Shown in pieces: positions 1 to 6,406 of a stretch of DNA of 6,406 nucleotides. Origin of the DNA: Armatimonadota bacterium (GTDB lineage Bacteria; Armatimonadota; Armatimonadia; Armatimonadales; Armatimonadaceae); NCBI GenBank assembly GCA_014381035.1, contig JACMIS010000832.1, positions 1 to 6,406 of the forward strand, given 5' to 3'. The notes beneath the pieces are model-generated. The model did no database searches, was not told the DNA's origin, and saw only the letters and a program-made list of their open reading frames with translations. The translations under genes and the position numbers were made by a program. The stretch's first letter is position 1. The number at the start of each line of letters is the position of its first letter.

Positions 1-570
1 CATTACACGGTGCCACTCGTCGTACTGCGCGTCGGAATACAGGACGGGAGTCCCTTCGGCGTTGCCGTCCTCCATATCGAGTTTGTGCGCGAACTCGTGT
101 AGCACCACATTCGACCCTTGCGCCGTGCCCCGCCCCCCAGCCCGCGCGTCTGCCCACGACAGGATCACCGGTCCGCCGCGCCACGCCTCGCCGAGCCGCC
201 ACGAATGCCCGGTTTCCAGCACCCCGACCGGGTTCGCCAGACGTGTTTCCGTAACCCGGTAGCCTGCCGGGTAAACGATGATCGTGGAAACACCGCGAAA
301 GTAGTCGTCCCGCTCCGGCAATCCGAGCGTCAGCAGGCACGCCAGCGCGGAAATCGTGACCGTTATCTCGTCGGTGAGCGTCAAGCCGCCCGCGCCTTCC
401 CACGATTTCTCGGCGCGGAAGATACGCAAGTCGTCTAATAGTTGCGCCCGCTCGCCGTCGGAAAGCACCCCGAAATGGGAAACATTGCCGCGCACATACC
501 GCCGCCATCCTTCGGGGAACGGTTCCCGCGTGATCGCTTCCCGGCGACGCCTCTTGAAAAAGTCGAACAT
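1..570 (-). CDS. mtfA: MtfA-like zinc-dependent peptidase (M90 family), C-terminus cut off by window edge
   Basis: The 190 visible codons read as the N-terminal part of an MtfA/M90 metallopeptidase. In E. coli the family member is a cytosolic zinc aminopeptidase that binds the Mlc repressor and so influences glucose PTS control; in other phyla its target is unknown. Seen here: a basic start (MFDFFKRRRR), a helical region with the family-type stretch LTDEITVTISALACLL around residues 65-80, IIVYPAGY at 97-104, a GPVILSW block at 133-139, and the zinc site HEFAH at 158-162, followed by KLD as in E. coli HEVAHKLD. Two His ligands and the catalytic Glu are present; the third zinc ligand, a downstream Glu, lies outside the window. 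The E. coli protein is about 265 residues, so roughly 75 are missing. The ATG at 568-570 is the only usual start before an in-frame TAG at 595-597. The AGGAGG at 591-596 lies 20 bases upstream, farther than normal. Transcribed divergently from the EEP gene. Confidence 0.9.
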   Translation of the reverse strand, partial: MFDFFKRRRREAITREPFPEGWRRYVRGNVSHFGVLSDGERAQLLDDLRIFRAEKSWEGAGGLTLTDEITVTISALACLLTLGLPERDDYFRGVSTIIVYPAGYRVTETRLANPVGVLETGHSWRLGEAWRGGPVILSWADARAGGRGTAQGSNVVLHEFAHKLDMEDGNAEGTPVLYSDAQYDEWHRVM

Positions 571-713
571 GACCCATTGTAACCCGTATTCCTCCTAAAT
601 AAATAGGTATAGTAAGGAGGAAGACATACTATCGAAAACTGAATTTATAGAGGCATGTCTTTAGTTTTGGGATCGTTCCACAATGACGGCGTGCAAGAAA
701 GGAAACTATCACT
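571..713. promoter_or_regulatory. Divergent intergenic region with overlapping inverted repeats
   Basis: This 143-base spacer lies between the mtfA and EEP starts and should contain both promoters. It is clearly AT-rich between about 597 and 670. Two perfect short inverted repeats overlap. TTCCTCCT (589-596) is mirrored by AGGAGGAA (615-622) across 18 bases. ATAGTA (609-614) is mirrored by TACTAT (627-632) across 12 bases. TATA-like hexamers such as TATAGT (608-613, plus strand) are present, but I found none paired with a convincing -35 at normal spacing on either strand. The arrangement could be an operator for a regulator of one or both genes, or a hairpin in the mtfA leader that hides its Shine-Dalgarno sequence. 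The regulatory role is inference. Confidence 0.4.
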
Positions 714-1766
714 ATGCCTTATTATCCTGGGCTAAAAAACGTTTCGTTCAACAACCGCCGTGAGTTCGTCGCAAAGCAACTCGTGCGACTGCGTAGCGTC
801 CTAAGCCAGCAAATTCCACGTAAATCGTTGGGGCAGAACTTGATTGTCGCGACATGGAACCTGCGTGATTTCGGACGAAAGAAGGGGAGCGGATTCAACC
901 CTCAGAACCGCTTGGGTGAGAGTTTCTACTACATCGCAGAGATTATGAACCGTTTTGACATTATTGCGGTTCAAGAAGTGAACGAGAACCTGTACGATTT
1001 AGAACGGCTTATGGACGTCCTGGGCAAACAGTATCGGTATCTTGCTACTGATATCTGTGAAGGTGCCGCAGGCAACGATGAACGGGTTGTATTTATCTAT
1101 GACACGCGCAAGGTATCGTTCCGCAATATTGCAGGGGAGATCGTTTTACCCAACTCCGGCAAGTACGCGGGGATACAGTTCGCACGCACACCTTATATCG
1201 TCAGCTTTCAGTGCGGATGGTTCAAATTCGACCTCTGTTCCACGCACTTATATTATGGACAGGCGAGCGGTGAAAAATATGAGAGGCGGGTCAGGGAGAT
1301 TCAACTGTTCTCCCAATTCATGACTGAGCGGGCGGTGCGTACCGGTGCGAACACATTTATTCTCGGTGACTTCAACGTTGTTGGTCCCAACGATCCGACA
1401 TGGGACGCACTCTACGCCGGTAAGTTCACCGTTCCCGAATCAATCAAAGGAATCGCGACCAACGTAGATGAAAGCAAACACTACGATCAGATCGCTTTCC
1501 ACTCGGTTCGCAATGAGGTCAGTATAGCTACTAATGACAATGGGCGTGAAAGTGCTGGAACATTCCGCATTTTTGACCACGTTTTTGATCAGGAAGGCGA
1601 CTACACTGACTTAGCGAAAAATGTTAACGGAGACTTCCGCAAATGGTCTACATGGCAAATGTCCGACCACATGCCCCTGTGGATCGAACTCAAGACTGAC
1701 TTCGCAGACGCTTATTTAGGCGGCTTGAAAAATGGTGTCGCTACGTTCCCGCAAAGCGAAGCGTAG
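714..1766 (+). CDS. Endonuclease/exonuclease/phosphatase (EEP) superfamily protein
   Basis: A complete 350-residue protein with the ordered motifs of the EEP (DNase I-like) fold, whose members use a divalent metal to cut phosphodiester or phosphomonoester bonds. Visible motifs: TWN at 47-49 (metal-region Asn49), QE at 87-88 (metal-binding Glu88), STHLYYG at 176-182 (catalytic His178), GDFN at 218-221 (Asp219 and Asn221), YDQIAF at 257-262, and SDHMP at 317-321 (Asp318-His319 pair). All key positions look intact, so an active enzyme is likely. A lysine- and arginine-rich stretch of about 40 residues precedes the fold; there is no signal peptide or membrane segment, so it is probably cytosolic. 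The ATG is the first start after an in-frame TGA at 684-686, with AAGGA (699-703) ten bases upstream. It appears monocistronic, with a hairpin right after the stop. Base composition is lower in GC than gltB, which may mean acquisition by transfer. The substrate (DNA, RNA, phospholipid or inositol phosphate) cannot be told from sequence. Confidence 0.88.
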   Translation: MPYYPGLKNVSFNNRREFVAKQLVRLRSVLSQQIPRKSLGQNLIVATWNLRDFGRKKGSGFNPQNRLGESFYYIAEIMNRFDIIAVQEVNENLYDLERLMDVLGKQYRYLATDICEGAAGNDERVVFIYDTRKVSFRNIAGEIVLPNSGKYAGIQFARTPYIVSFQCGWFKFDLCSTHLYYGQASGEKYERRVREIQLFSQFMTERAVRTGANTFILGDFNVVGPNDPTWDALYAGKFTVPESIKGIATNVDESKHYDQIAFHSVRNEVSIATNDNGRESAGTFRIFDHVFDQEGDYTDLAKNVNGDFRKWSTWQMSDHMPLWIELKTDFADAYLGGLKNGVATFPQSEA

Positions 1767-1776
1767 CAGTAGTAAT

Positions 1777-1818
1777 CACCGGTGAAATTTGACGTCAAGA
1801 CGTCAAATTCCACCGGTG
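1777..1818 (+). terminator. Long hairpin after the EEP gene, probable terminator without U-tract
   Basis: Twenty-base arms (1777-1796 and 1799-1818) are complementary at 19 of 20 positions around a two-base AA centre, starting 10 bases after the EEP stop codon. Each arm carries the self-complementary blocks CACCGGTG and GACGTC, and the centre contains the octamer GACGTCAA twice in tandem (1791-1798, 1799-1806). The position fits a transcription terminator for the EEP gene. No run of T follows, so it is not a classical intrinsic terminator; U-less hairpin terminators, an mRNA 3'-stabilising stem, or a protein-binding palindrome are alternatives. Confidence 0.6.
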
Positions 1819-1863
1819 AGTCCAATCATAGTCAAAGCTGATAACCTCTATCGGAAACACCAT

Positions 1864-1892
1864 TTGCCGTACACGCTTGAACGTGATATATT
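1864..1892 (+). promoter_or_regulatory. Candidate sigma70-type promoter for gltB
   Basis: TTGCCG (1864-1869) matches the TTGACA -35 consensus at 4 of 6 positions. TATATT (1887-1892) matches the TATAAT -10 at 5 of 6, and the spacer is the ideal 17 bases. It lies just past the hairpin that closes the EEP gene. Transcription would begin near 1899, giving gltB a leader of about 385 bases. A second, weaker -10-like TATAAA sits at 2152-2157 without a good -35. The call is from consensus matching only, and the organism's sigma preferences are unknown. Confidence 0.4.
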
Positions 1893-1898
1893 CCTATC

Positions 1899-2283
1899 CC
1901 GCGCCCCTTCGTTGCGGGTGTGTCATCCGGGTGACGATTTCCCGAGTCACTATGTGCCTGTTTGAGTTCGCCTTTTGAGCGAACGTTGCCGCCGCGACGA
2001 AGCGTTGGTGCCGCCATTCGCCCGAAAGGGATTGGCGTAAAACCGAAAAACGTGAAACCGTCGCAGGGTGTTTTATCCTCAATAAACATCAACAAAAGAG
2101 AACAGGTTGCTACTCCGGTAACATCGTTTCTCCTTCGCGCCGTACACATCATATAAAGCCGTGCCGCATACTCGCGTTTCGCACGACCCGGCAATTAATC
2201 GGCGTATTCTCCCCACGCCTGCCACCGGACAAACCCAACATTTTTGTTTGTTTTTATAGTTTAGGAACAGGAAGTTTCATCTT
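1899..2283 (+). promoter_or_regulatory. Long gltB 5' leader with several possible stem-loops; no gene seen
   Basis: No reading frame here resembles a known protein. Several local helices can be drawn: GTGAC 1931-1935 with GTCAC 1946-1950; GTTCGC 1966-1971 with GCGAAC 1979-1984; CGTTGC 1984-1989 with GCGACG 1994-1999 (one G-U pair, sharing base 1984 with the previous stem, so not fully compatible with it); CGCCA 2012-2016 with TGGCG 2033-2037, enclosing CCC-GAAA-GGG (2021-2030), a GNRA-type loop; and CGTGC 2160-2164 with GCACG 2181-2185. The cluster between 1931 and 2037 suggests a folded RNA leader. I do not recognise the conserved core of a known riboswitch, including the glutamine-responsive classes. 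Short helices arise often by chance in GC-rich DNA, so function is unproven. Confidence 0.35.
2229..2255 (+). terminator. Weak hairpin plus T-tract before gltB, possible attenuator
   Basis: ACAAAC (2229-2234) can pair with GTTTGT (2246-2251) over an 11-base loop, directly followed by more T residues to 2255. The gltB ribosome binding site begins 8 bases later. The layout is that of an intrinsic terminator or attenuator, but the stem is short and mostly A-T, so it would be weak. Simple T-richness upstream of the start is the plainer explanation. Confidence 0.2.
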
Positions 2284-5200
2284 ATGTCGCTGATGGATAC
2301 CAGAACTGCTGCTTTGATAACCGGTGCGCCCGAAGGGGCGGCGGACGCGGTCAAAAACGGCTTATACGACCCGCGCTTCGAGCATGATGCGTGCGGGGTG
2401 GGCTTCGTCGCGCACATCAAAGGCAAACGGTCCCATGACATCGTCGCGAAGGGCTTGCAGGTGCTCGACAACCTCGTGCATCGCGGGGCGAGCGGTTCCG
2501 ACCCGGAAACCGGCGACGGCGCGGGGATTCTAATCCAGGTGCCGGACGAACTCCTGCGCCGTGAGTGTGACGCACTTGGTATTGCGCTTCCCGCCCCCGG
2601 ACAGTACGGCGTCGGCATGGTTTTTCTGCCCCGCGATGAGGACGCACGCCGACAGTGCGAAACGATCATCGAGTCCGTCACGCGGCGCGAGGGGCTACGG
2701 TTCCTGGGCTGGCGCACGGTGCCGACCGATAACCGCACTATCGGGCGCGACGCCCGCGCCGCCGAACCCGTCGTCAGGCAGTTTTTCATCGGACACGGCT
2801 TGCAAACCCCCGACGACGCCCGCTTCGACCGTAAACTGTACGTCGTGCGCCGCGTGATCGAGAATGAGATCGAAGATGCGACCGGGATTCCACACGCCGA
2901 CAAGGAGTTTTACATCCCGTCCCTGTCGTCGAAAACACTCATCTATAAGGGATTGCTACTCCCGAACCAGATGCGCGCCTATTACGCCGATCTGACCGAC
3001 CCGGATATGATGTCGGCTATCGCGCTGGTGCATCAGCGTTTCTCCACGAACACGTTCCCGTCCTGGCCCCTCGCGCACCCGTACCGTTTTTTGGCGCACA
3101 ACGGCGAGATCAACACGCTGCGCGGCAACCGCAACTGGATGAAGGCGCGGGAGGCGGGCTTGACGTCGTCGCTCCTCGGCGACGACCTGCCGAAATGCTT
3201 TCCGCTCGTCAACATGGACGGTTCCGGCTCCGCGACCCTGGATAACGCCGTGGAACTCCTCTTAGCCGCTGGACGGTCCCTGCCACACGCCATGATGACG
3301 CTGATCCCCGAAGCGTGGGCGGGAAACACCCTGATGAGCGAGCAGACGCGCGACTTTTACGAGTACCACGCGTGTTTGATGGAGCCGTGGGACGGACCCG
3401 CCGCCGTGGCGTTCTCCGACGGAATTCAGATCGGCGCGGTGCTGGACCGCAACGGTTTGCGCCCGGCGCGCTACACCATCACGAAAGACGATCTTGTCGT
3501 GCTGGCGTCCGAAACCGGTGTGATCGAGTTCGCCCCGGAGGAAGTCGTGGAGCGCGGTCGGTTGCAACCGGGCAAGATATTCCTCGTTGATACCGCGCAG
3601 GGGCGCATCGTGTCCGACGACGAAGTAAAAAGCACGGTTTGTGGACAGGCGCCGTATGGCGCATGGCTACAAAAGAACCGCATCGATCTGTCTGATCTGC
3701 CGAAGTCGGGCGCGTCGCCCTACGATTTTGACCACGAGAACCTGATGGCGCGGCAGAAGGCGTTCGGCTATACCACGGAAGATGTTCGCCTGCTGATCGA
3801 GCCGATGGCGAAGAACGCCGAGGAGCCTATCGGATCGATGGGCACCGACACGCCGCTCGCGGTGCTCTCGCACCGCCCGCAACCCTTATACAACTATTTC
3901 AAGCAACTGTTCGCGCAGGTCACGAACCCGCCGATTGACCCGATCCGCGAATCGCTGGTGATGAGTTTGCAAGGGTATATCGGGCGTAACGGTTCGCTGT
4001 TAGATCCCGACGAGTCCGCCGCACACCAGATCAAACTGTCGGGTCCGGTGCTGACCAACGAGGAACTGCGCACCCTGCGCGACCTGGAAGGGCATTGGGG
4101 CGATTTCCGCTCGACCACGCTCCCGATGACGTTCCCGGTAGATAAGCCGCACGGCGCGATGGAACGCGCTCTGGAGCGGTTGTGCCGCAAGGCGTCCGAG
4201 ATGATCGAGTACGGTGTCTCGGTGATCATCCTGAGCGACAAGGGTGTGAACGACGAGAACGCCCCGATCCCGTCGCTATTGGCAATCTCGGCGGTGCATC
4301 ACCACCTGATCCGAGAGGGCACCCGAACTTCCGTCGCCCTGATCCTGGAATCCGGCGAAGCGCGGGAAACACACCATTTCGCGTGCCTTTTAGGGTACGG
4401 CGCGTCGGCGGTGAACCCGTATCTGGTCTTTGAAACCGTCACCGAAATGCACGAGGACGGCATTCTGCCGGAATCGGTTTCGGTGGATAAAGCCGCCGAA
4501 AACTATATCAAGAGTATCGGCAAGGGCTTGCTCAAGATCATGTCGAAGATGGGCATTTCCACGATGCAGTCGTATCGCGGGGCGCAGATATTCGAGGCGG
4601 TCGGCGTATCGTCGGAGTTAGTCAACCGCTATTTCACCGGCACGCCGTCGCGCATCGAGGGCATTGACATGGACGGCATTGAGCGCGAAGCACGGCAACT
4701 GCACGAGTTCGCGTATCCGACCGAGGAGATCGCGGCATCGTTCGCACTGGAGCCGGGCGGGCAGTATCAGTGGCGTCGGTTCGGCGAAAAGCATGCCCTG
4801 AACCCTGACTCGGTCGCGAAGATGCAACAGGCGGTGCGTAGCGGGTCGTTCGAAACGTTCGGTGAGTTCTCGCAAATGGTCAACGAACACGCGGAGCAGG
4901 CGATGACCCTGCGCGGTCTGATGCGGCTCCGCGAAGATGTCCGCCCCGCCGTCCCCCTCGACGAGGTGGAACCGGCGACCGACATCGTCAAACGATTCTC
5001 GACCGGCGCGATGAGTCTCGGTTCGATCTCACGGGAATCGCACGAAGGTTTGGCACTCGCCATGAACGCCATCGGCGGCAAGTCCAACACCGGCGAGGGC
5101 GGCGAGGATTCCGAACGGTTCCACGACAACCGCCGCTCCGCGATCAAGCAGGTCGCGTCCGGGCGGTTCGGTGTCACGACGGAATACCTCGTGAACGCCG

Positions 5201-6406
5201 ACGAACTGCAGATCAAAATGGCGCAAGGCGCGAAACCGGGCGAGGGTGGGCAACTTCCGGGTTACAAGGTGGACGAGTATATCGGACGCATTCGGCACAC
5301 CACGCCCGGCGTGACGCTGGTTTCGCCCCCGCCGCACCACGACATCTATTCCATCGAGGATCTGGCGCAACTGATCTTCGACCTGAAGAACGTCAACCCG
5401 CAGGCACGAATCTCGGTCAAATTAGTGTCCGAAGTCGGGGTCGGCACCATCGCGGCGGGCGTCGCCAAGGCGCACGCCGACCATATTCTGATCGCGGGCT
5501 ACGAGGGTGGGACCGGCGCGTCGCCGCTTTCAAGCATCAAGCACTGCGGGTTGCCTTGGGAATTAGGTCTTGCCGAAACGCAACAGGTGCTGGTTCTCAA
5601 TAACCTGCGCGGTCGGGTTCGCCTCGCCACCGACGGGCAGATGAAGACCGGGCGCGACGTGGTTATCGCCGCGCTACTGGGGGCGGAGGAGTTCGGGTTC
5701 TCGTCCGCGCCGCTCGTCGCGCAGGGATGTATCATGATGCGCGTCTGCCACCTCGGGACTTGCCCGGTCGGGATCGCGACGCAGGACCCGATACTGCGCA
5801 AAAAGTTCGAGGGCAAGCCGGAGCATGTGATCAACTACTTCTTCTTTGTCGCGGAGGAGGCACGCCGCCTGATGGCGAAACTCGGCTTCCGCACGATGGA
5901 CGAGATGATCGGGCAGGTCGGCTCGGTAGATGTAGACGACGCCGTGCGCCACTGGAAAGCACGCGGCGTTCATCTCGCCGCGATGCTCCACGAAGTCCCG
6001 ACGCCGGACGGTGTCGCGGTGCGGTGCGTGGAACGGCAGGATCACGGCTTGACCGACGCATTGGACTATAGACTGATCGAAGCGGCGAAAGCCGCGCTGG
6101 AAGACGCCCGCCCCGTAGAGTTCACGACGGAAATCCACAACTACAACCGGACATGCGGCACGATGCTTTCCGGCGAAGTGGCGAAGCGGTACGGCGCGAA
6201 GGGCTTGCCGGACGGCACGATCAAAATCACGTTCACCGGGTCCACCGGGCAATCGTTCGGCGCGTTCCTCGCGGGTGGGATGACACTGACTCTCTTGGGC
6301 GACGCGAACGACTACCTCGGCAAGGGCATGAGCGGCGGCAAAATTATCGCCCGCCCCCCGCACGGCGCGACGTTCCCGGCGCACGACAATATCATCGCCG
6401 GAAACA
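2284..6406 (+). CDS. gltB: Glutamate synthase large (alpha) subunit, 3' end cut off by window edge
   Basis: The 1374 visible residues cover most of GltB, the large subunit of the enzyme that makes two glutamates from glutamine and 2-oxoglutarate in the cytosol, with electrons passed from the GltD subunit. Domains in order: a 36-residue propeptide ending before Cys37 (HDACGVGF), the N-terminal nucleophile of the class II glutaminase domain; HRGASG and GDGAG, HQRFSTNTFPSWP from His250 and NGEINT from Asn273; a central domain including VALILESGEARETHHF and LGYGASAVNPY near 684-713; the FMN-binding synthase domain with SNTGEGGE at 934-941, GAKPGEGGQLPG and GYEGGTGASP; the 3Fe-4S cysteines Cys1149, Cys1155 and Cys1160 in the family spacing C-x5-C-x4-C; then the start of the C-terminal GXGXG beta-helix (GSTGQSFGAF from 1319). 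Family proteins are about 1500 residues, so about 130-150 are missing. The first ATG is preferred because AGGAA (2269-2273) lies 10 bases upstream; the ATG at 2293 is a possible alternative. No frameshift or lost catalytic residue is seen. A gltD gene is expected nearby but is not in view. Confidence 0.97.
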   Translation, partial: MSLMDTRTAALITGAPEGAADAVKNGLYDPRFEHDACGVGFVAHIKGKRSHDIVAKGLQVLDNLVHRGASGSDPETGDGAGILIQVPDELLRRECDALGIALPAPGQYGVGMVFLPRDEDARRQCETIIESVTRREGLRFLGWRTVPTDNRTIGRDARAAEPVVRQFFIGHGLQTPDDARFDRKLYVVRRVIENEIEDATGIPHADKEFYIPSLSSKTLIYKGLLLPNQMRAYYADLTDPDMMSAIALVHQRFSTNTFPSWPLAHPYRFLAHNGEINTLRGNRNWMKAREAGLTSSLLGDDLPKCFPLVNMDGSGSATLDNAVELLLAAGRSLPHAMMTLIPEAWAGNTLMSEQTRDFYEYHACLMEPWDGPAAVAFSDGIQIGAVLDRNGLRPARYTITKDDLVVLASETGVIEFAPEEVVERGRLQPGKIFLVDTAQGRIVSDDEVKSTVCGQAPYGAWLQKNRIDLSDLPKSGASPYDFDHENLMARQKAFGYTTEDVRLLIEPMAKNAEEPIGSMGTDTPLAVLSHRPQPLYNYFKQLFAQVTNPPIDPIRESLVMSLQGYIGRNGSLLDPDESAAHQIKLSGPVLTNEELRTLRDLEGHWGDFRSTTLPMTFPVDKPHGAMERALERLCRKASEMIEYGVSVIILSDKGVNDENAPIPSLLAISAVHHHLIREGTRTSVALILESGEARETHHFACLLGYGASAVNPYLVFETVTEMHEDGILPESVSVDKAAENYIKSIGKGLLKIMSKMGISTMQSYRGAQIFEAVGVSSELVNRYFTGTPSRIEGIDMDGIEREARQLHEFAYPTEEIAASFALEPGGQYQWRRFGEKHALNPDSVAKMQQAVRSGSFETFGEFSQMVNEHAEQAMTLRGLMRLREDVRPAVPLDEVEPATDIVKRFSTGAMSLGSISRESHEGLALAMNAIGGKSNTGEGGEDSERFHDNRRSAIKQVASGRFGVTTEYLVNADELQIKMAQGAKPGEGGQLPGYKVDEYIGRIRHTTPGVTLVSPPPHHDIYSIEDLAQLIFDLKNVNPQARISVKLVSEVGVGTIAAGVAKAHADHILIAGYEGGTGASPLSSIKHCGLPWELGLAETQQVLVLNNLRGRVRLATDGQMKTGRDVVIAALLGAEEFGFSSAPLVAQGCIMMRVCHLGTCPVGIATQDPILRKKFEGKPEHVINYFFFVAEEARRLMAKLGFRTMDEMIGQVGSVDVDDAVRHWKARGVHLAAMLHEVPTPDGVAVRCVERQDHGLTDALDYRLIEAAKAALEDARPVEFTTEIHNYNRTCGTMLSGEVAKRYGAKGLPDGTIKITFTGSTGQSFGAFLAGGMTLTLLGDANDYLGKGMSGGKIIARPPHGATFPAHDNIIAGN

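Noticed and set aside
62..598. Plus-strand open frames at 62-262, 118-438 and 356-598
   Set aside because: They are shadows of mtfA, whose minus-strand frame carries the HEFAH zinc motif and family-like sequence throughout.
655..735. Small 26-codon plus-strand ORF overlapping the EEP start in another frame, considered as a leader peptide
   Set aside because: The AGAGG before it is only one base from the ATG, there is no run of regulatory codons, and nothing suggests attenuation of the EEP gene.
1777..1818. Terminal inverted repeat of a mobile element carrying the EEP gene
   Set aside because: The two arms are adjacent, not at opposite ends of a segment; I saw no matching copy upstream of the EEP gene and no transposase or target-site duplication.
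1832..2194. Open frame of 120 codons on the minus strand between the EEP gene and gltB
   Set aside because: Its translation shows no recognisable family, low-complexity or domain pattern, it has no clear ribosome site, and it overlaps the candidate gltB promoter and leader. It reads like a chance frame in GC-rich DNA.
1899..2283. Known riboswitch classes (cobalamin, TPP, FMN, SAM, glutamine types) upstream of gltB
   Set aside because: I looked by eye for their conserved core sequences and found no convincing match; only unspecific hairpins remain.
2277..2903. Open frame of 208 codons on the minus strand over the start of gltB
   Set aside because: The plus-strand frame encodes the conserved glutaminase domain with its nucleophile; the opposite frame is Ser/Arg/Pro-rich with no recognisable fold.
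5674..6384. Open frame of 236 codons on the minus strand inside gltB
   Set aside because: It lies wholly opposite the strongly supported GltB coding frame and is rich in Arg, Ala and Val. Such antisense frames are expected from high GC at third positions.

Overview
This is a bacterial chromosomal segment with two incomplete genes at its edges and one complete gene between them. From left to right it holds the 5' part of an mtfA-type zinc peptidase gene (minus strand, running off the left edge), a complete endonuclease/exonuclease/phosphatase (EEP) superfamily gene (plus strand), and most of gltB, the large subunit of glutamate synthase (plus strand, running off the right edge before its stop). 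Protein-coding density is ordinary. I saw no RNA genes, CRISPR array, insertion sequence or integrase.

The organism looks like a GC-rich bacterium using Shine-Dalgarno starts and sigma70-like promoter sequences. A sampled 60-base line of gltB (5101-5160) is 40/60 G+C, against 28/60 in a sampled line of the EEP gene (721-780). MtfA and GltB both occur across many phyla, so I do not assign a lineage.

Layout. 1-570 is the N-terminal 190 codons of MtfA, including its HExxH zinc site. 571-713 is a divergent intergenic region with two overlapping short inverted repeats around purine-rich AGGAGG blocks. 714-1766 is the EEP protein, with all the expected catalytic motifs and no signal peptide. 1777-1818 is a striking 20-bp-arm hairpin that probably ends EEP transcription. 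1819-2283 has no convincing gene. It holds a good candidate promoter (1864-1892) followed by about 385 bases of probable untranslated leader with several possible stem-loops, ending in a T-rich tract just before the gltB ribosome binding site. 2284 to the end is gltB, showing the propeptide with Cys37, the glutaminase domain, the FMN/synthase domain and its 3Fe-4S cysteines, and the start of the C-terminal beta-helix domain.

The three genes do not form one pathway. GltB makes glutamate from 2-oxoglutarate and glutamine and would need a GltD partner, not visible here. MtfA and the EEP protein are divergently transcribed and may share a control region, but nothing links their functions. No clearly new system is present; the most unusual parts are the long, possibly structured gltB leader and the near-perfect palindrome after the EEP gene.
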